Shown: positions 39,558 through 50,585, numbered from the stretch's first letter. The stretch: 64,000 nt of DNA from Diphasiastrum complanatum (GCA_029204225.1 CM055100.1:26166649-26230648); one strand, 5' to 3'. Notes: a model not told the origin generated them from the sequence alone. Program-made: numbers and translations.

Positions 39558-40298
39558 TTAAGAACCGTCTTGGTCCTCTAAGACAAAGTCTGGAAATATC
39601 TTGCGAAGGACGCTGCCTCTTTCCCAAGTGGCATTCTCAACAGGCTGATCATTTCACTTGACCAGGTATTCTTTGTATAGAGTATGACGAGTCTGCATCT
39701 CTCTACTATCAAGAATCTCCTCTGGTTCATGTGGAGGTTGCTGAGAATCCAATGGGCGAACTAGAACACTGTCCCCTACCAGATTTTTTGATCTGGCCAA
39801 GGCTTTTCGTAACTGACTTACATGAAAAACTGGAAAAACCTTAATGGTGTGTGGGAGTTCTAGTTCATAGGTGACCTCGCCTAGTCTCCTACTAATGGTA
39901 AAGGGACCACAATACCTAGGAGACAACTTAGCACACACTCCTGATTTGAGGGTTTTAGAGTCAACTGGGACTCTCAAGTAGACTTTCTCACCAGCGGAGA
40001 ACCCGTCTGTGTGGATCTGCATAATGCCTGGTCGATCCTGGGACTGCCTGATGCTACGCTTAGCATGTTCTATCATCTGGTTTAGGTCTTCTAAAATGTT
40101 TCTGGCTGTTTCAACTTTTTCTTGTTTAAACCCTACAGCTGTGGATGAGCGTGGCTGAAAACCATACATTAGCATAAATGGGCTGTATCCCGTAGCTGAA
40201 TGTTTGGTACTGTTGTAAGCAAACTCTAATATCGAGAGATACTCCTCCCAATTAGTCTGCTTTTTGCTGACGTATGCACGAAGCATATCCTCCAGCAC
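39558..40298 (-). pseudogene. Chromovirus integrase C-terminus and chromodomain, one nonsense codon
   Basis: 214 codons from MLEDMLRAYVSKKQTNWEEY: the end of the integrase core (FAYNSTKHSATGYSPFMLMY), the C-terminal domain (GEKVYLRVP, CAKLSPRYCGPFTISRR: the GPF/Y motif) and a VFPVFHVSQLRK stretch. The chromodomain begins EEILDSREMQTRHTLYKEYL, then VK. The next codon, normally Trp, is TGA (39654-39656). After it the frame stays open (ENATWERGSVLRKIFPDFVL, then EDQDGS) to TAA at 39558-39560. A single TGG-to-TGA change therefore breaks an otherwise complete chromodomain, which in chromoviruses directs integration to heterochromatin. Confidence 0.88.
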
Positions 40299-40849
40299 TT
40301 GATTTACCCTCTCTGTTTGACCGTCCCGTCTGTGGATGGTCGGTGGTACTCATATTAAGTTTAGTATGGAGATGATGGAATACTGCCCTTTAAAAATTTC
40401 CATTAAACTTACTGTCTTGGTCGCTGACTATGCCGGAAGGTAGACCATACAATTTAAATAGGCCATCTACAAACAACCTCGCTAACTCTGGAGCTCTAAC
40501 GGTTGTCTTGGTCGGAATAAACTAAACCATTTTGGTCAGACTGTCAACTGTGTAGCGTCATTACCCTTTCGAGTTTTAGGCAGGCCTACTATAAAATCCA
40601 TGGAGATACTCTCCCCATTTACCAGCTGGTATATCTAAGGGCTGTAACAACCCTCCTGCCTTTAAACGCTCTGCTTTATTTACTTGACATTTTTGGCAAC
40701 TGGTTACATATTGCTGGACGTCCTTTTCATACTGGGCTAGAAAAATTGCCTACGAAGAAGCTCATAGGTCTTCTGAATGCCTGGGTGCCCCTCACTAGGG
40801 GCCAGATAGTAGAGAAGGATGCATCATGCTGGCACTTCCCTCTCAAGGA
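40299..40849 (-). pseudogene. Chromovirus integrase zinc finger and core (frameshifted)
   Basis: Pieces of the HHCC domain and core can be picked out in alternating frames on the minus strand, including CQ-x2-C-type cysteines near 40690-40700 and the DRD/TDG region near 40310-40420. At least three indels interrupt it. Confidence 0.65.
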
Positions 40850-41377
40850 CTAGAGTAACTCATTACGAATCTGAGTAAAACTCAACTCGTTTATCATAGG
40901 CGTTCTACTAAGGGCATTTGCTACTGTATTGAATTTCCCCCGTCTATATCTGATAGAAATATCAAACTCTTGCATCAACTCTGCCCAACGAGCTTTCCGA
41001 CCTCTAAGCTCAAGTTGATTGCAAAGGTATCTGAGACTTTCATGGTCTGTCAGGACCTCAAAATTGGCAGCATACAAATAATGCCTCCAAGTCTTAAGGG
41101 CATGAACTATAGAAAAGAGTTCCTTTTCATAGGCACTGTACCTAGTCTGAGCTGGCTCGAGTTTTTTACTCTCGAACGCAACTGGTCATCCACTTTGAGT
41201 TAGTACAGGACCAATTGCAAAGTCGCTAGCATTTGTTTTGACCACAAATGGCTGATTGGGGTCGACGACTTTTATAACTGTTGCTGTAGCTAAGGCTGTT
41301 TTGAGAGCATCATAGCTCTCGTGCTGTGCGGACTCCCAAATGAACTCCTTTCCCTTCCCCTTAAGAAGATTTGTCAT
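40850..41377 (-). pseudogene. Chromovirus RNase H
   Basis: Two open pieces. 41377-41186 holds FVVKTNASDFAIGPVLTQSG, where the catalytic TDAS Asp is replaced by Asn (TNAS). 41077-40850 holds FEVLTDHESLRYLCNQ, RKARWAELMQEFDISIRYRR and ANALSRTP (where Asp of ADALSR is Asn). A frameshift lies between them. Confidence 0.85.
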
Positions 41378-41410
41378 GGGAACTGCTATCTGAGCATATT
41401 CCTTGACAAA

Positions 41411-42116
41411 TCATCTGTAATATCCCGCCAAACCAAGAAAGATTTGAAGCTCTAAAATATTCTGAGGTCTCAGCCAACTAAGTATGGCTTTAACTTTAGT
41501 GGGGTCCATCTTAATCCCATCTGCCGAGATAATGTGACCCAAGTAAGCTACTTCTTCAACGAAGAATTCACACTTGGATTCTTTAGCATAAAGCTTATGC
41601 TTTCTAAGCAGTCGAAACACCTTTCTGAGGTGTTTAAGATGCTCCTTCCTCGTTTTGCTGTAGACGAGGATGTCATCTAAAAATACGACTACAAATTTAC
41701 CCAAGTATGGTCTGAGGACACTGTTCATCAAGGTCATAAAGGTAGCTGGAACATTTGTGAGCCCAAATGGCATCACCTTAAACTCATAATGACCATGACG
41801 AGTCCTAAAAGCTGTTTTCGGGACATCTTTCGACTTTATACGGACTTGATGATATTCTGATTTGAGGTCTATTTTTCTGAAAAATTTAGTCCTGTCGAGT
41901 TGATCAAACAACTCGTCTGCTCGAGGCATTGGGTACTTATTCTTAATTGTGACTTCATTGAGGGCTCTGTAATCTACGCAAAGACGCATAGACCCCTCTT
42001 TCTTTTTCACCAAAAGGACTGGTAAGGCCCATGGTGAACTACTGGTCTGAATTTGGCCTTTCCCAAGATAATATGTTAACTGTCTAGTTATTTCTTCATC
42101 CTCTGTTCAGCTGACC
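41411..42116 (-). pseudogene. Chromovirus reverse transcriptase
   Basis: The long open piece (42013-41411, 200 codons) has all RT blocks: [54 protein letters not shown], the active site [14 protein letters not shown], and [17 protein letters not shown] into the thumb (LGLAGYYR). Gag and protease are absent: upstream at 42127 the sequence is already LTR. A 182-bp piece of this RT (41821-42004) is duplicated at 42656-42837. Confidence 0.88.
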
Positions 42117-42126
42117 CCATATGTTA

Positions 42127-42273
42127 GGCCCGCCATGGCTAGGGACCGTGCCGGGGCACACTACTCACACTGTCTTGCCCTGTTGGTCGTGTACGCTGCT
42201 GGACACGACTTTGATTGTGGTATCTGTCCTCCTGTGTTCTCTAGGGCTCGGCACTGGTTACGTGCTCGTAACA
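42127..42273 (-). mobile_element. 5' LTR fragment of the same chromovirus
   Basis: The minus strand starts TGTTACGAGCACGTAACC at 42273 and matches 39400-39546. It stops after ~147 bp, and RT-side sequence follows within a few bases. One deletion therefore removed the rest of the LTR, PBS, gag and protease. Confidence 0.8.
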
Positions 42274-42275
42274 AC

Positions 42276-42837
42276 TGGTAAGATCACAATTTGAGTCCTT
42301 CCTACGAGAGAGACATTGCAATGATTAGACGATGTTGGAAAGCACATTTGTAAAGCAAAAATGCAACAATCTTGAATTAGATCAAGTACAAGAAAGTGGA
42401 GGGAGTATTACCTGTGTTTTTCCAATGCACAAGCTTGAAATGCCTCACTGATGTGGTCCATGAACTCATATATGAGAACGAGAGTGCCCCCGTCACGGTC
42501 TACTAGGTGTAGCACATAAAAAATGGGTCGCAATATATCCACAAGCTCCACTGCCCGTGTCCAAAAATTCTCTCCAAAGACGGTGGTCTGGAAAGTGGAC
42601 AACATCTGTCGTGCACTTCTGAAGTCTTGGAAGCCATCATTGGCCATCATCCTCCGGACATCTTTCGACTTTATACGGACTTGATGATATTCCGATCTAA
42701 GGTCTATTTTACTGAAAAATCTAGTCCTGTCGAGTTGATCAAACAACTCGTCTGCTTGAGGCATTGGGTACTTATTCTTAATTGTGACTTTATTGAGGGC
42801 TCTGTAATCTACGCAAAGACGCATAGACCCCTCTTTC
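42276..42837 (-). pseudogene. Chimera: duplicated hAT exon plus chromovirus RT fragment, joined in frame
   Basis: 42276-42656 repeats 42838-43217 (hAT transposase exon plus intron edge). 42656-42837 repeats 41821-42004 (chromovirus RT). On the minus strand they form one 138-codon frame (42824-42408). Residues 1-56 are RT ([13 protein letters not shown] ... [16 protein letters not shown]). Residues 57-138 are hAT ([12 protein letters not shown] ... [20 protein letters not shown] ... [12 protein letters not shown]). The frame ends at a donor-like ACAG then GTAATA. Whether it is transcribed is unknown. Confidence 0.88.
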
Positions 42838-43395
42838 TGGTAAGATCACAATTTGAGTCCTTCCTACGAGAGAGACATTGCATTGATTAGACGATGTTGG
42901 AAAGCACATTTGTAAAGCAAAAATGCAACAATCTTGAATTAGATCAAGTACAAGAAAGTGGAGGTTGTATTACCTGTGTTTTTCCAACGCACAAGCCTGA
43001 AATGCCTCACTGATGTGGTCCATGAACTCATATATGAGACCGAGAGTGCCCCCGTCACGGTCTACTTCGTGTAGCACATAAAAAATGGGTCGCAATATAT
43101 CCACAAGCTCCATTGCCCGTGTCCAAAAATTCTCTCCAAAGACGGTGGTTTGGAAGTGGACAACATCTGTCGTGCACCTATGAAGTCTTGGAAGCCATCA
43201 TTGGCCATCATCCTCCGCAAAGGGTCACGTACTACCAGTAATCACTCTAGAACCAGGAAGTAGTAGGCAAAGTGGGTGGGTGCTGGCTTCTTTAGATCCA
43301 TGTGCGAGAAGGTTCGAAATAGGGCCAATGCACGCTTCTTCCTAGTGATGAAGCTGACCACTCACATGGCATGAGAAGTGATATGCAAGACAAAC
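42838..43395 (-). pseudogene. hAT (DUF659) transposase, C-terminal exon
   Basis: In the minus strand, fragments read FITRKKRALALFRTFSHMDL, then KKPAPTHFAYYFLVLE, a stop, [14 protein letters not shown] and, after a frameshift, [45 protein letters not shown]. This is the conserved order downstream of DUF659 in plant hAT transposases (sizing of the target region, FW...I.P, vDrD...G.iYe). The exon ends at a donor (ACAG then GTAATAC, near 42975). The hAT dimerisation domain is not present. Confidence 0.8.
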
Positions 43396-43499
43396 ATGCA
43401 AAGCAAGGTTCGGAGAATGGAATGGCCGAGGGGGGTCAGGAGCTAAGAGCAACACGTTAAGCACAAAAGGTGGTAAGCTTGGCAAAGTAAATTATACCT

Positions 43500-43830
43500 G
43501 GAGGATCCATGGAAGTGCATAGAGGCCATGCATGAGGAGATCAATGCAATGTGCAGCACATGGCGTCCACACAATGCTGGGGTACTCCCTCACCAGCATC
43601 ACTCCTACCTGCAGTTCATGGTGTTTTCAGTGACAAAACTACAACGTTGATTACCTCGTAGACGAAGTCGCTTGTGATGGCTGCACTACCTCGAGTGACA
43701 TCCACGCCATGCATGAAGATTGTGCCAAGCGGGCACGAGACTAGGATATTGACGACGGAACACCGACGAGTGTTGGTCCATCCATCACTCAATATCGAGC
43801 ATCCATATTTGCCAAAAAAAAAAATCATTC
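43500..43830 (-). pseudogene. hAT (DUF659) transposase, catalytic-domain exons
   Basis: 43828-43620 reads KYGCSILSDGWTNTRRCSVV, then NILVSCPLGTIFMHGVDVT: the DUF659 signature with the first catalytic Asp (SDGW). A frameshift later, FVTEN replaces the usual VTDN, so the second catalytic Asp is Glu. 43605-43503 reads VREYPSIVWTPCAAHCIDLL and MHGLYALPWILQ, ending at a donor (CAG then GTATAA). The expected 3' splice AG before KYGC is missing (poly-T then GG), so splicing is probably damaged. Confidence 0.85.
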
Positions 43831-43905
43831 ATTAGACATATGAAAAGACTACGTTTTTTGAAATGAAACACATGAAAAATGTTCAAGGACGAGATTCTTA
43901 CGTTT

Positions 43906-44788
43906 GCCATGCCATGCCAATGGAACTCAGCTCTCGCATGATGGTCTCCTCCTCTTGACTTAAGAGACTCGTGCGCAATGCCTCTCCTAGGAGGCCTCCA
44001 TGTAGTATCCATTGATGTGACAATACGACAAAGCTCCCTGAATGCCCATGTGTTAGCAGCTGCAAAAGGAATGCTACACTCATAAAAAAAATCAGCCAAC
44101 CTGTCTAGTACACTGGGCATGCATCTCTCTCTGCCACCTAGAACGCTCCAGAGTCTGCTGCAGCCTAGGCCTAACTGCTCTTTGTTGTACATAGGGTTGT
44201 CGTGGTCTAGCACACCCTGCGGGTGTGCGGTGGATGGATCAATTGAAGGGGTGTCTGATGGTGGAGCATCAGATGCTAGATTTATCTGCGTCTTTCCAGC
44301 TGGATCATCGTTGTGAAAAGGTGCATCTACCGATGATGATGATGTGGGACGGGATGGGCCTGCCTCTAATCCTGAAGGCCGACAAAATACATGTGGACTT
44401 GATGAACTAGGCCTTGATGCTAAGGCTGGAACAGGAGGAGTGGCTCTTGGACCATGTATAGCACCTAGACCATGCCCTGTTACTAACCTTAGATTAGAAC
44501 TCTTTGCCAGTCTCATTGTCACAGTGGATGAACCATCGGGCCCATACATATCCATCAATCTCTAGGCATCTTCATCAGATATCCTGGGGCAAGGACCTAT
44601 GCCCAAATGCTGCCCATTTGGCCCTCTAAGCCGTAATAGATGAGTCCTAACCCTGGTGAGAGATCCAATGAAGATTTCACCACAGTGCAAGCATCTTCAT
44701 TTGCAGGTACCTGAATGATGGTGAGTACCCATGTCGCCCTCTGTAAACTCAACCTTTTCCCAAATGCTTCTACCAGCGACCGCGACAT
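43906..44788 (-). pseudogene. hAT (DUF659) transposase, BED finger and N-terminal exon
   Basis: Between about 44697 and 44566 the minus strand encodes a BED-type zinc finger (CLHCGEIFIGSLTRVRTHLL ... GIGPCPRISDEDA) followed by one TAG. The frame continues as MDMYGPDGSS, a Ser/Pro-rich linker (ASRPSSSSPH, SRPTSSSS), then the start of DUF659 (DRLADFFYECSIPFAAANTW). A frameshift near 44010 leads into ALRTSLLSQEEETIMRELSS and a donor (AAAC then GTAAGA, ~43906). An alternative upstream start, ATG 44788, is in a different frame from the BED finger. Confidence 0.82.
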
Positions 44789-45089
44789 CTTGTCAGTATG
44801 GAATCAATCTTGCAAAAAAAGAACCAAACAAGCAAATGTTTAGTACATTTCCCAAACCCTAAACATCTGCATGCATAATTCCACATTGAACCATTTATAC
44901 AACTCTTAGAACCTGTGGCAACATGACATCCAAGAAAAACCCTAAAGTTTGCTTTTTAACAACGCATTCAAGAATAAAAACATCGCATAGCTTCTTAATC
45001 GTTAGAGCAAACATTTCAAGCATTCTTGTAAGAATGAAAAAACATAATGTAGCATCAAACCGCACCTCATTCGAATGCCTACAAATCAG
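44789..45089. other. 5' flank of the hAT gene; no feature seen
   Basis: AT-rich; contains one CCCTAAAC word but no array. I could not identify a terminal inverted repeat for the hAT element. Confidence 0.4.
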
Positions 45090-45236
45090 TTCATGGATTC
45101 TTTAAGCATGAGCTAGCTTTCCTAGGTCATAAGATCACTGCATATGGGATCAAGATTGATCAGGATAAAATCATGATAGTTGTTGATTGGCCGATCCTGC
45201 AAACTGTTAAGCAAGTTACATTGTTTCCTGGGTTTA
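45090..45236 (+). pseudogene. Left part of a plus-strand chromovirus RT, interrupted by insertion
   Basis: Encodes FFKHELAFLGHKITAYGIKI, then DQDKIMIVVDWPILQTVKQV and TLFPGF: the RT segment after the active site. The frame stops at the insertion of the minus-strand element at 45237 and resumes at 51001. Confidence 0.88.
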
Positions 45237-45637
45237 AGTTACGAATAGAGCCACAGCTGATCTAGAATTAAGCTATGAAAGCATCACATAAGCAAGACTT
45301 AACCCTAGAAAGCAGGAAAGAGAGAGATTAAGGAGGCTAAAGAGAGAGATCAATATCATCAGCTGAATGACAAATGACACAGTTTCCCTACTTATAGCCA
45401 AGAGGAAGTCCTAAAAGGAAGCTTCCAGTGGCTAGGGCCCAACTGGGAGGGATAATAGTGCGCCCTCCAAGAAGGCCCCCACTCTCCAGTAATATGTCCA
45501 AATGGCCTAATAGTGAATAATAAGGCCAAAGGCCAACCATATAGTCTGAATGTCACTAATGAATAAAAAAGGGCCCAAGGCCTGCTTATGCATAAAGTAA
45601 GTAACTGTAAATGTAAATGGACGCGGCGAATGTAATG
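45237..45637 (-). mobile_element. 3' LTR (tip-truncated) of the nested gypsy element
   Basis: Matches 50586-50980 nearly base for base with a few small indels. On the minus strand it ends CGTAACT at 45237. Its 5' tip is missing: integrase codons (SPVTYRLQL) run straight into LTR sequence near 45637, so the polypurine tract and ~15 bp of LTR are deleted. Confidence 0.82.
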
Positions 45638-47640
45638 AAGCTGTAAGCGATATGTAACTGGACTAAGAACCTCCACAATGCGATAAGGCCCATAATAACG
45701 TGGTGCAAGCTTCTCAGTAGAAGCATGGCCCTAGACAAAATGATGACGTGCAAACCGTAAGCGTAGATAAACCATATCTCCAAGTTGAAACTCAACATGG
45801 CGGCGGTGACGATCAACTGAGGTCTGATAACGCTGTTGAACATGCTGTAAATGAGAACTGGCCCGAGTAATAAGCTCTCGAGCACCTGATAGAAAAGATG
45901 CAAGTGTAACAGGTGTATCCTCAGGAGGAAGAGGAATGCCAGGTAAAAGAGGTGCATAGCCATGAGATAATAAAAATGGAGAGACACCTGTGCTGGTACT
46001 AACAGAGCTATTATAGCTATACTCTGCTAAACATAAATGCTGATCCCAATCCTTCCCTGAAGGAGTAACAAAATGGTGTAAATAATCCTCAAGGATCCTG
46101 TTAAGGACCTCAGACTGCCCATCAGAAGTAGAATGATAAGCCGAACCCATAAAAAGCTGAACATCCAAAATACGCATAAGCTCTGTCCAGAATATAGAGG
46201 TAAACTTACTATCCCGATCAGAAAGGATAGTACGAGGAAATCCATGCAGGCGAAAAATCTCTGATAGGATCAAACGTGCACACTGCTCTGCTGTGATAGT
46301 ACTGCGAACTGGGATAAAATGTGCCTGTTTCGAGAACCTGTCAACTACCACCATACATGAATCGTGACCACGCTGGGTATGGGGAAGGCCAAGGATAAAA
46401 TCCATAGATATATCAGTCCACTGGCGATGAGGAATAGGCCAACTCTGGAGCAAACCAGCAGATTTAGAACGGGAGTACTTATTACGAAGACAGAAAGGGC
46501 AGGTACGAATAAGTACAGCAAGCTCAGATCGAAGAGAGGGCCAATAGAAATGGTCTTTGAGACGAGCATAAGACTTCTGAAAACCAAAGTGACCCCCAAC
46601 AGGAGAGGAATTAGCATCCGACAACAACTGGGAACGGATACCCAAAGAACTAGGGATACAAAGAGAATCATAGTGATAAACACGATTGTCAATAATGGAG
46701 TAAACCTGATGAGGACTGGACGAAACAGGTGGGGCAGAACTATAAACATCACGAAAATCAGAACATGTAAGGTATGCTGCAGGTAGAGCATCAAACCATG
46801 GAGGAATAGTAGAAACGAGTGTATTTAACAAAGCTGGAAGACGAGATAATGCATCAGCAGCAGTGTTAGCACGACCAGGACGATACAATATGGAGAAATT
46901 AAAAGACTGTAAAAACTGCAACCAACGAAATTGACGATCATTAAGGTCACGTTGAGAAAATAGATAACGTAAAGACTGGTGATCAGTAATAATGTCAAAT
47001 GGGACTCGATACATATAATGATGCCACTTCTTAAGATCATAGATAATAGCAAGAAGCTCTTTCTCATGCACGGAATAACGTTGCTCATAAGAGCGAAGAC
47101 GACGCGACTCATAAGCAATAATACATTGTGACTGGTGAAGTAAAGCACCCAAACCAACATTACTAGCATCGGTCTCAACAAGAAACTTCTGATCAAACTG
47201 TGGTAAACACATAACGGCAGCATCAACAACAGCACGACGAAGAGTATCAAACGCTGTCTGACAATCAGGAGTCCACAGAAAAGTACTAGACTTCTTCAAA
47301 AGTGCATGAAGAGGAGCTGCGATAGTGGCAAAATGAGGAACTGGACGACGAAGGTGAGTGGCTAACCCAAGAAACATACGAACATGATGAATATCAGTAG
47401 GTATAGGCCAATCCTGGATGGCCTGAACCTTATGAGGGTCCAGACGAATGTGACCATTACAAATAAGAAAACCAAGAAACTCGATCTCAGAAACAACAAA
47501 AGAACAATTAGACAACTTAGCAAATAACTGGTGGTGTACAAGTAACTGAAAGACCGAGGAAAGATGGGCAACATGCTCAACAAGAGACTGACTAAAAATA
47601 AGAATATCATCAAAATAAACCAAGAAGCGGACGTAAGACG
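45638..47640 (-). pseudogene. Nested gypsy element: RT C-terminus, RNase H, integrase (nearly intact)
   Basis: One open frame of 630 codons (47623-45731) preceded by a frameshift at about 47640. It starts at the RT active site ([12 protein letters not shown]), then thumb, RNase H (FLVETDASNVGLGALL; KWHHYMYRVPFDIITDHQSL; ADALSRLP), integrase zinc finger (GGHFGFQKSY ... CPFCLRNK) and a core with all three acidic residues (ISMDFI, LSDRDSKF, GQSEVLNRILE). A stop follows ARHHFV, but the same frame continues GHASTEKLAPRYYGPYRIVE, the GPY module, into the truncated LTR. No chromodomain remains. It is the best-preserved retroelement in the window. Confidence 0.9.
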
Positions 47641-48956
47641 TTATTCATCACATTCTGGAACTTAGGAGGGCCATTAGTAACACCAAAAGGAAGCACACGA
47701 AATTCATATAAACCAAGATGAGTACGGAAAGCAGTCTTATGTTCGTCAGAAGGGTGCATCCTGATTTGATAATATCCAGAACGAAGGTCTATCTTGGAAA
47801 AGATTTTAGAGGTACCGAGCTGGTCAAAGAGGTCATCCATGTGTGGAATAGGGTACTGATTACGAATAGTCAACTTATTTAAAGCACGGTAATTAATACA
47901 AAGGCGTTTGGTACCATCTTTCTTATTAATAAGGAGAACAGGAGCACCAAAAGGGCTGTGACTAGGAACAATGAGACCGTGATCTAACAAGGCAGTAATA
48001 TGGAGCTCAAGCTCATCACGCTCAGATCGAGACATACGATAAGGGGGACGGGAGGGAGGAGCAGAACCAGGACGCAAATCAATATGATGGTTCACGTCAC
48101 GTAATGGTGGTAGCGTCGTAGGTTTTGAAAAGACAAAAGCATACTGATGTAATAAGTCAGAAATCACCTGAGGAACAGCTGCTGGTGTAGAAACTGGAGG
48201 AACTGGTACTGCCCGCTGAACACATAATAAGGCAGCACAATGAGCCTTCGGCAGGCTGCGAATAAACTGCTTCCCAGTAATCAACTGGAAGTCTCCTTGA
48301 GAATCAATGCCCACAAGTGAGTGTGTAACTGCATCATGTACAAATGTCAATGTCTGCTGTGTCAAGTCCAGTGTAACGGCTCCAAGAGATGCAAACCAAT
48401 CAGCACCAAGGATAAGATCATAACACTCCATAGGGATAATGTAAAGATCTGCTTGTCCAGAGAAATCTCCAATGCGGTATGGTAAACGCTGAAACATCTG
48501 AGAACTAGGAAAAGAATGAGAACTGGCAACCTCAACTGTGAGAGGCTGGGAAGCAGGAACAGGTGAAGCACGGATCCGACTAGTGATATAACTGGAAGAA
48601 TGAGTGCTACCAGTATCAACTAAAGCAATATACTCTCGACCTGTAATACGCACACGTAACCGAATGGAGCGAGGACCAGGACGCCCTGTCCAAGTAGCAT
48701 AGGCAAGCTGAGCATGGCAAGTAGCAGGAAGTAAATTAGGGGAAGGCTCAGAGGATAAGTCAGGCTCATCAGAAATATGAATGTAGATATCGGAATCATC
48801 TGGAGTAGTGCCCTCATGGTAAAAAACAGCAGTAGTAGTAGGGAGAGGCTGGTGGCAATCACGGGCAAGATGGTCAGGACTCTTACAACGAAAGCAAAGA
48901 CGCTTCTGCTGAAGATCAGCGAACTCTGCAGACGTGTAACGTCGGACAAAAGCAGG
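47641..48956 (-). pseudogene. Nested gypsy element: zinc knuckle, protease, RT N-terminal half
   Basis: The frame is open from just after the TGA at 48957. It has a CCHC knuckle ([14 protein letters not shown], near 48900), then protease with an intact active site ([14 protein letters not shown], near 48630), a linker with [19 protein letters not shown], and RT blocks [40 protein letters not shown] and [17 protein letters not shown]. It ends [11 protein letters not shown] at a frameshift just before the active site. Confidence 0.9.
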
Positions 48957-49909
48957 TCAAGGAGTCGGAGGACGAGGAGGCGAAGGGGCAATGGAGAGAG
49001 CTGGAACAGAAGGGGCCGGTGTAGGGGTGAACGTAGCGGGAAAAGATGAAGTAGAAGGACGGGGTCGGGAGAAGCGGGAAGGAAGGGTGTCAGAGTACTT
49101 ATGCTGTAAAGTACTGGCAAGAGACATCGCCTCAACAAGTGTGGTAGGACGGAAGGAAGAAACATCATAACGTAAAGCACCACGAAGCCCAACAATGTAA
49201 CGAGAAATAAGCTCAGTGGGCTGTAGATCTGTGAAAAGATAAGAAAGCTCCATAAACTGATCTGTATAAGAAGCAAGATCACTGGTTTGAGTGAGACTAC
49301 GGAATGTTTCCGTTGGCGGTCAAGCCACTGAGGATCAATCATAGCATGGCGGAGGTCACGGCGAAAAGTATGCCATACATGGAGCCCTTCCCGATCAGGA
49401 TCAACTCTATAAACTCGCCACCACGTGGCGGCACGTCCATCTAAATGTAAAGCAGCCAACTGGATCTTCTGAGGATCAGTCTTGGGGTAAATCTGAAAAT
49501 ATGTGTCAAGCTTAGCAAACCAATTCTCTAATAAGTTCCCGTCGGAGGAACCGGAATAGGTAGCAAGCTGTACCCTATCACGAAAGTCTCGAGCAAAGTG
49601 TGGCTCAGGAAGGGGGGGACGAGGAAAGAAACTAGGAGGTGGGTTAGATGGAATGAACGGTCCACCACCAGGCTGACTAGCAGAAGAAGATGGAAATTCA
49701 AATGGAGGGGGAGTCCCAAATGTAGGAAAAACAGGAGCTTTACCAGGACCATGAGGCTGTAAAGAATCAATCTGTGACTGCATAGTAGCAAAGCCGGTCA
49801 TAACTGAATCGAAGCGAAGAACGAGGCCAGAAAGGGTCTCATCCATGCGACGAAACTGATCGGATAAGGTTTCCTGAGTAGTCTCACTCGGGGTAGGTGA
49901 ATGTGCCAT
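48957..49909 (-). pseudogene. Nested gypsy element: gag
   Basis: The likely start is ATG 49909 (MAHSPTPSETTQETLSDQFR), 18 codons inside a longer frame. A Pro-rich stretch (FEFPSSSASQPGG) is followed by the gag core (NLLENWFAKLDTYFQIYPKT, LDGRAATWWRVYRVD). A frameshift at about 49310 moves the frame to TFRSLTQTSDLASYTDQFME and ELISRYIVGLRGALRYD, ending in a Pro/Ser-rich tail (SPPRPPTP) and one TGA (48957-48959) before the zinc knuckle. One shift and one stop are the only damage. Confidence 0.88.
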
Positions 49910-50571
49910 AATGATAGTGGAAGGAATAGACGAAAACTTGAGGGAGCGGACTCTTGTCGTCACCCCAAATTAGCCTATTACAACCAATATTATCACAACT
50001 GAAAAAAACAGACAACAATGAACAATGGAGAAGCTGTAAAAATGCGCTGGACAGCCAGGGATACAATGTGAATTTGAAAGAGTAAATGGAGTCAGAATTC
50101 CTGAAAATGTGGTGGAGAATGAGCGCGCGACAGCCTTTTGATAAGCTGTAAAAGATGGCTGGAATTGGAGAAAAAAAAAGGCAAAAGTGACAAGTTGGGA
50201 GTGCTGAGGCAGCGATTTACAGGTTGAAGAATTTTAGCTGTTTGGAATAGCAAATGATGTCGGAATTGGGTAGTTTTTGGATGAGGATGGGCGCTGGACA
50301 GTCAGGGAACTAACTGTGGAAGATGGCTGCAAACTGGAAAAATATCAGACGAAAGTGATAGGTCGGAAGGCAGGGACAGCGATGGAAAGGAAGAGGAGGA
50401 GCGTTGGGTAGCAAAGAAAAGAGGGGACAAAACAGGGGGAACGTTGGGCAGGAAGGAGTGGAAGGAGCAGCGATGGAACAGGGCTGTCAAAATGGTAATG
50501 GAGCTGTAGGAACAACGATGGAGGAGCAAGGCAAGGCAGCAAAGAAAAAATTCTAGATTGTGCTCAGAAAA
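49910..50571 (-). mobile_element. Untranslated leader of the nested gypsy element
   Basis: Between PBS and gag. It contains a loosely repeated GCGCTGGACAG-like block with a CAGGGA neighbour (near 50045 and 50290) and several GGAGTGCTGAGGCAGCG-like purine-rich lines, but no gene. Confidence 0.6.
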
Positions 50572-50585
50572 GTGCTATGATACCA
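50572..50585 (-). promoter_or_regulatory. Primer-binding site of the nested gypsy element
   Basis: The minus strand reads TGGTATCATAGCAC directly after the LTR end, an initiator-tRNA-Met-type PBS. Confidence 0.85.

Noticed and set aside
46345-47250. Long Leu/Val-rich open stretches overlapping the integrase region
   Set aside because: They are other-frame shadows of the nested element's pol frame.
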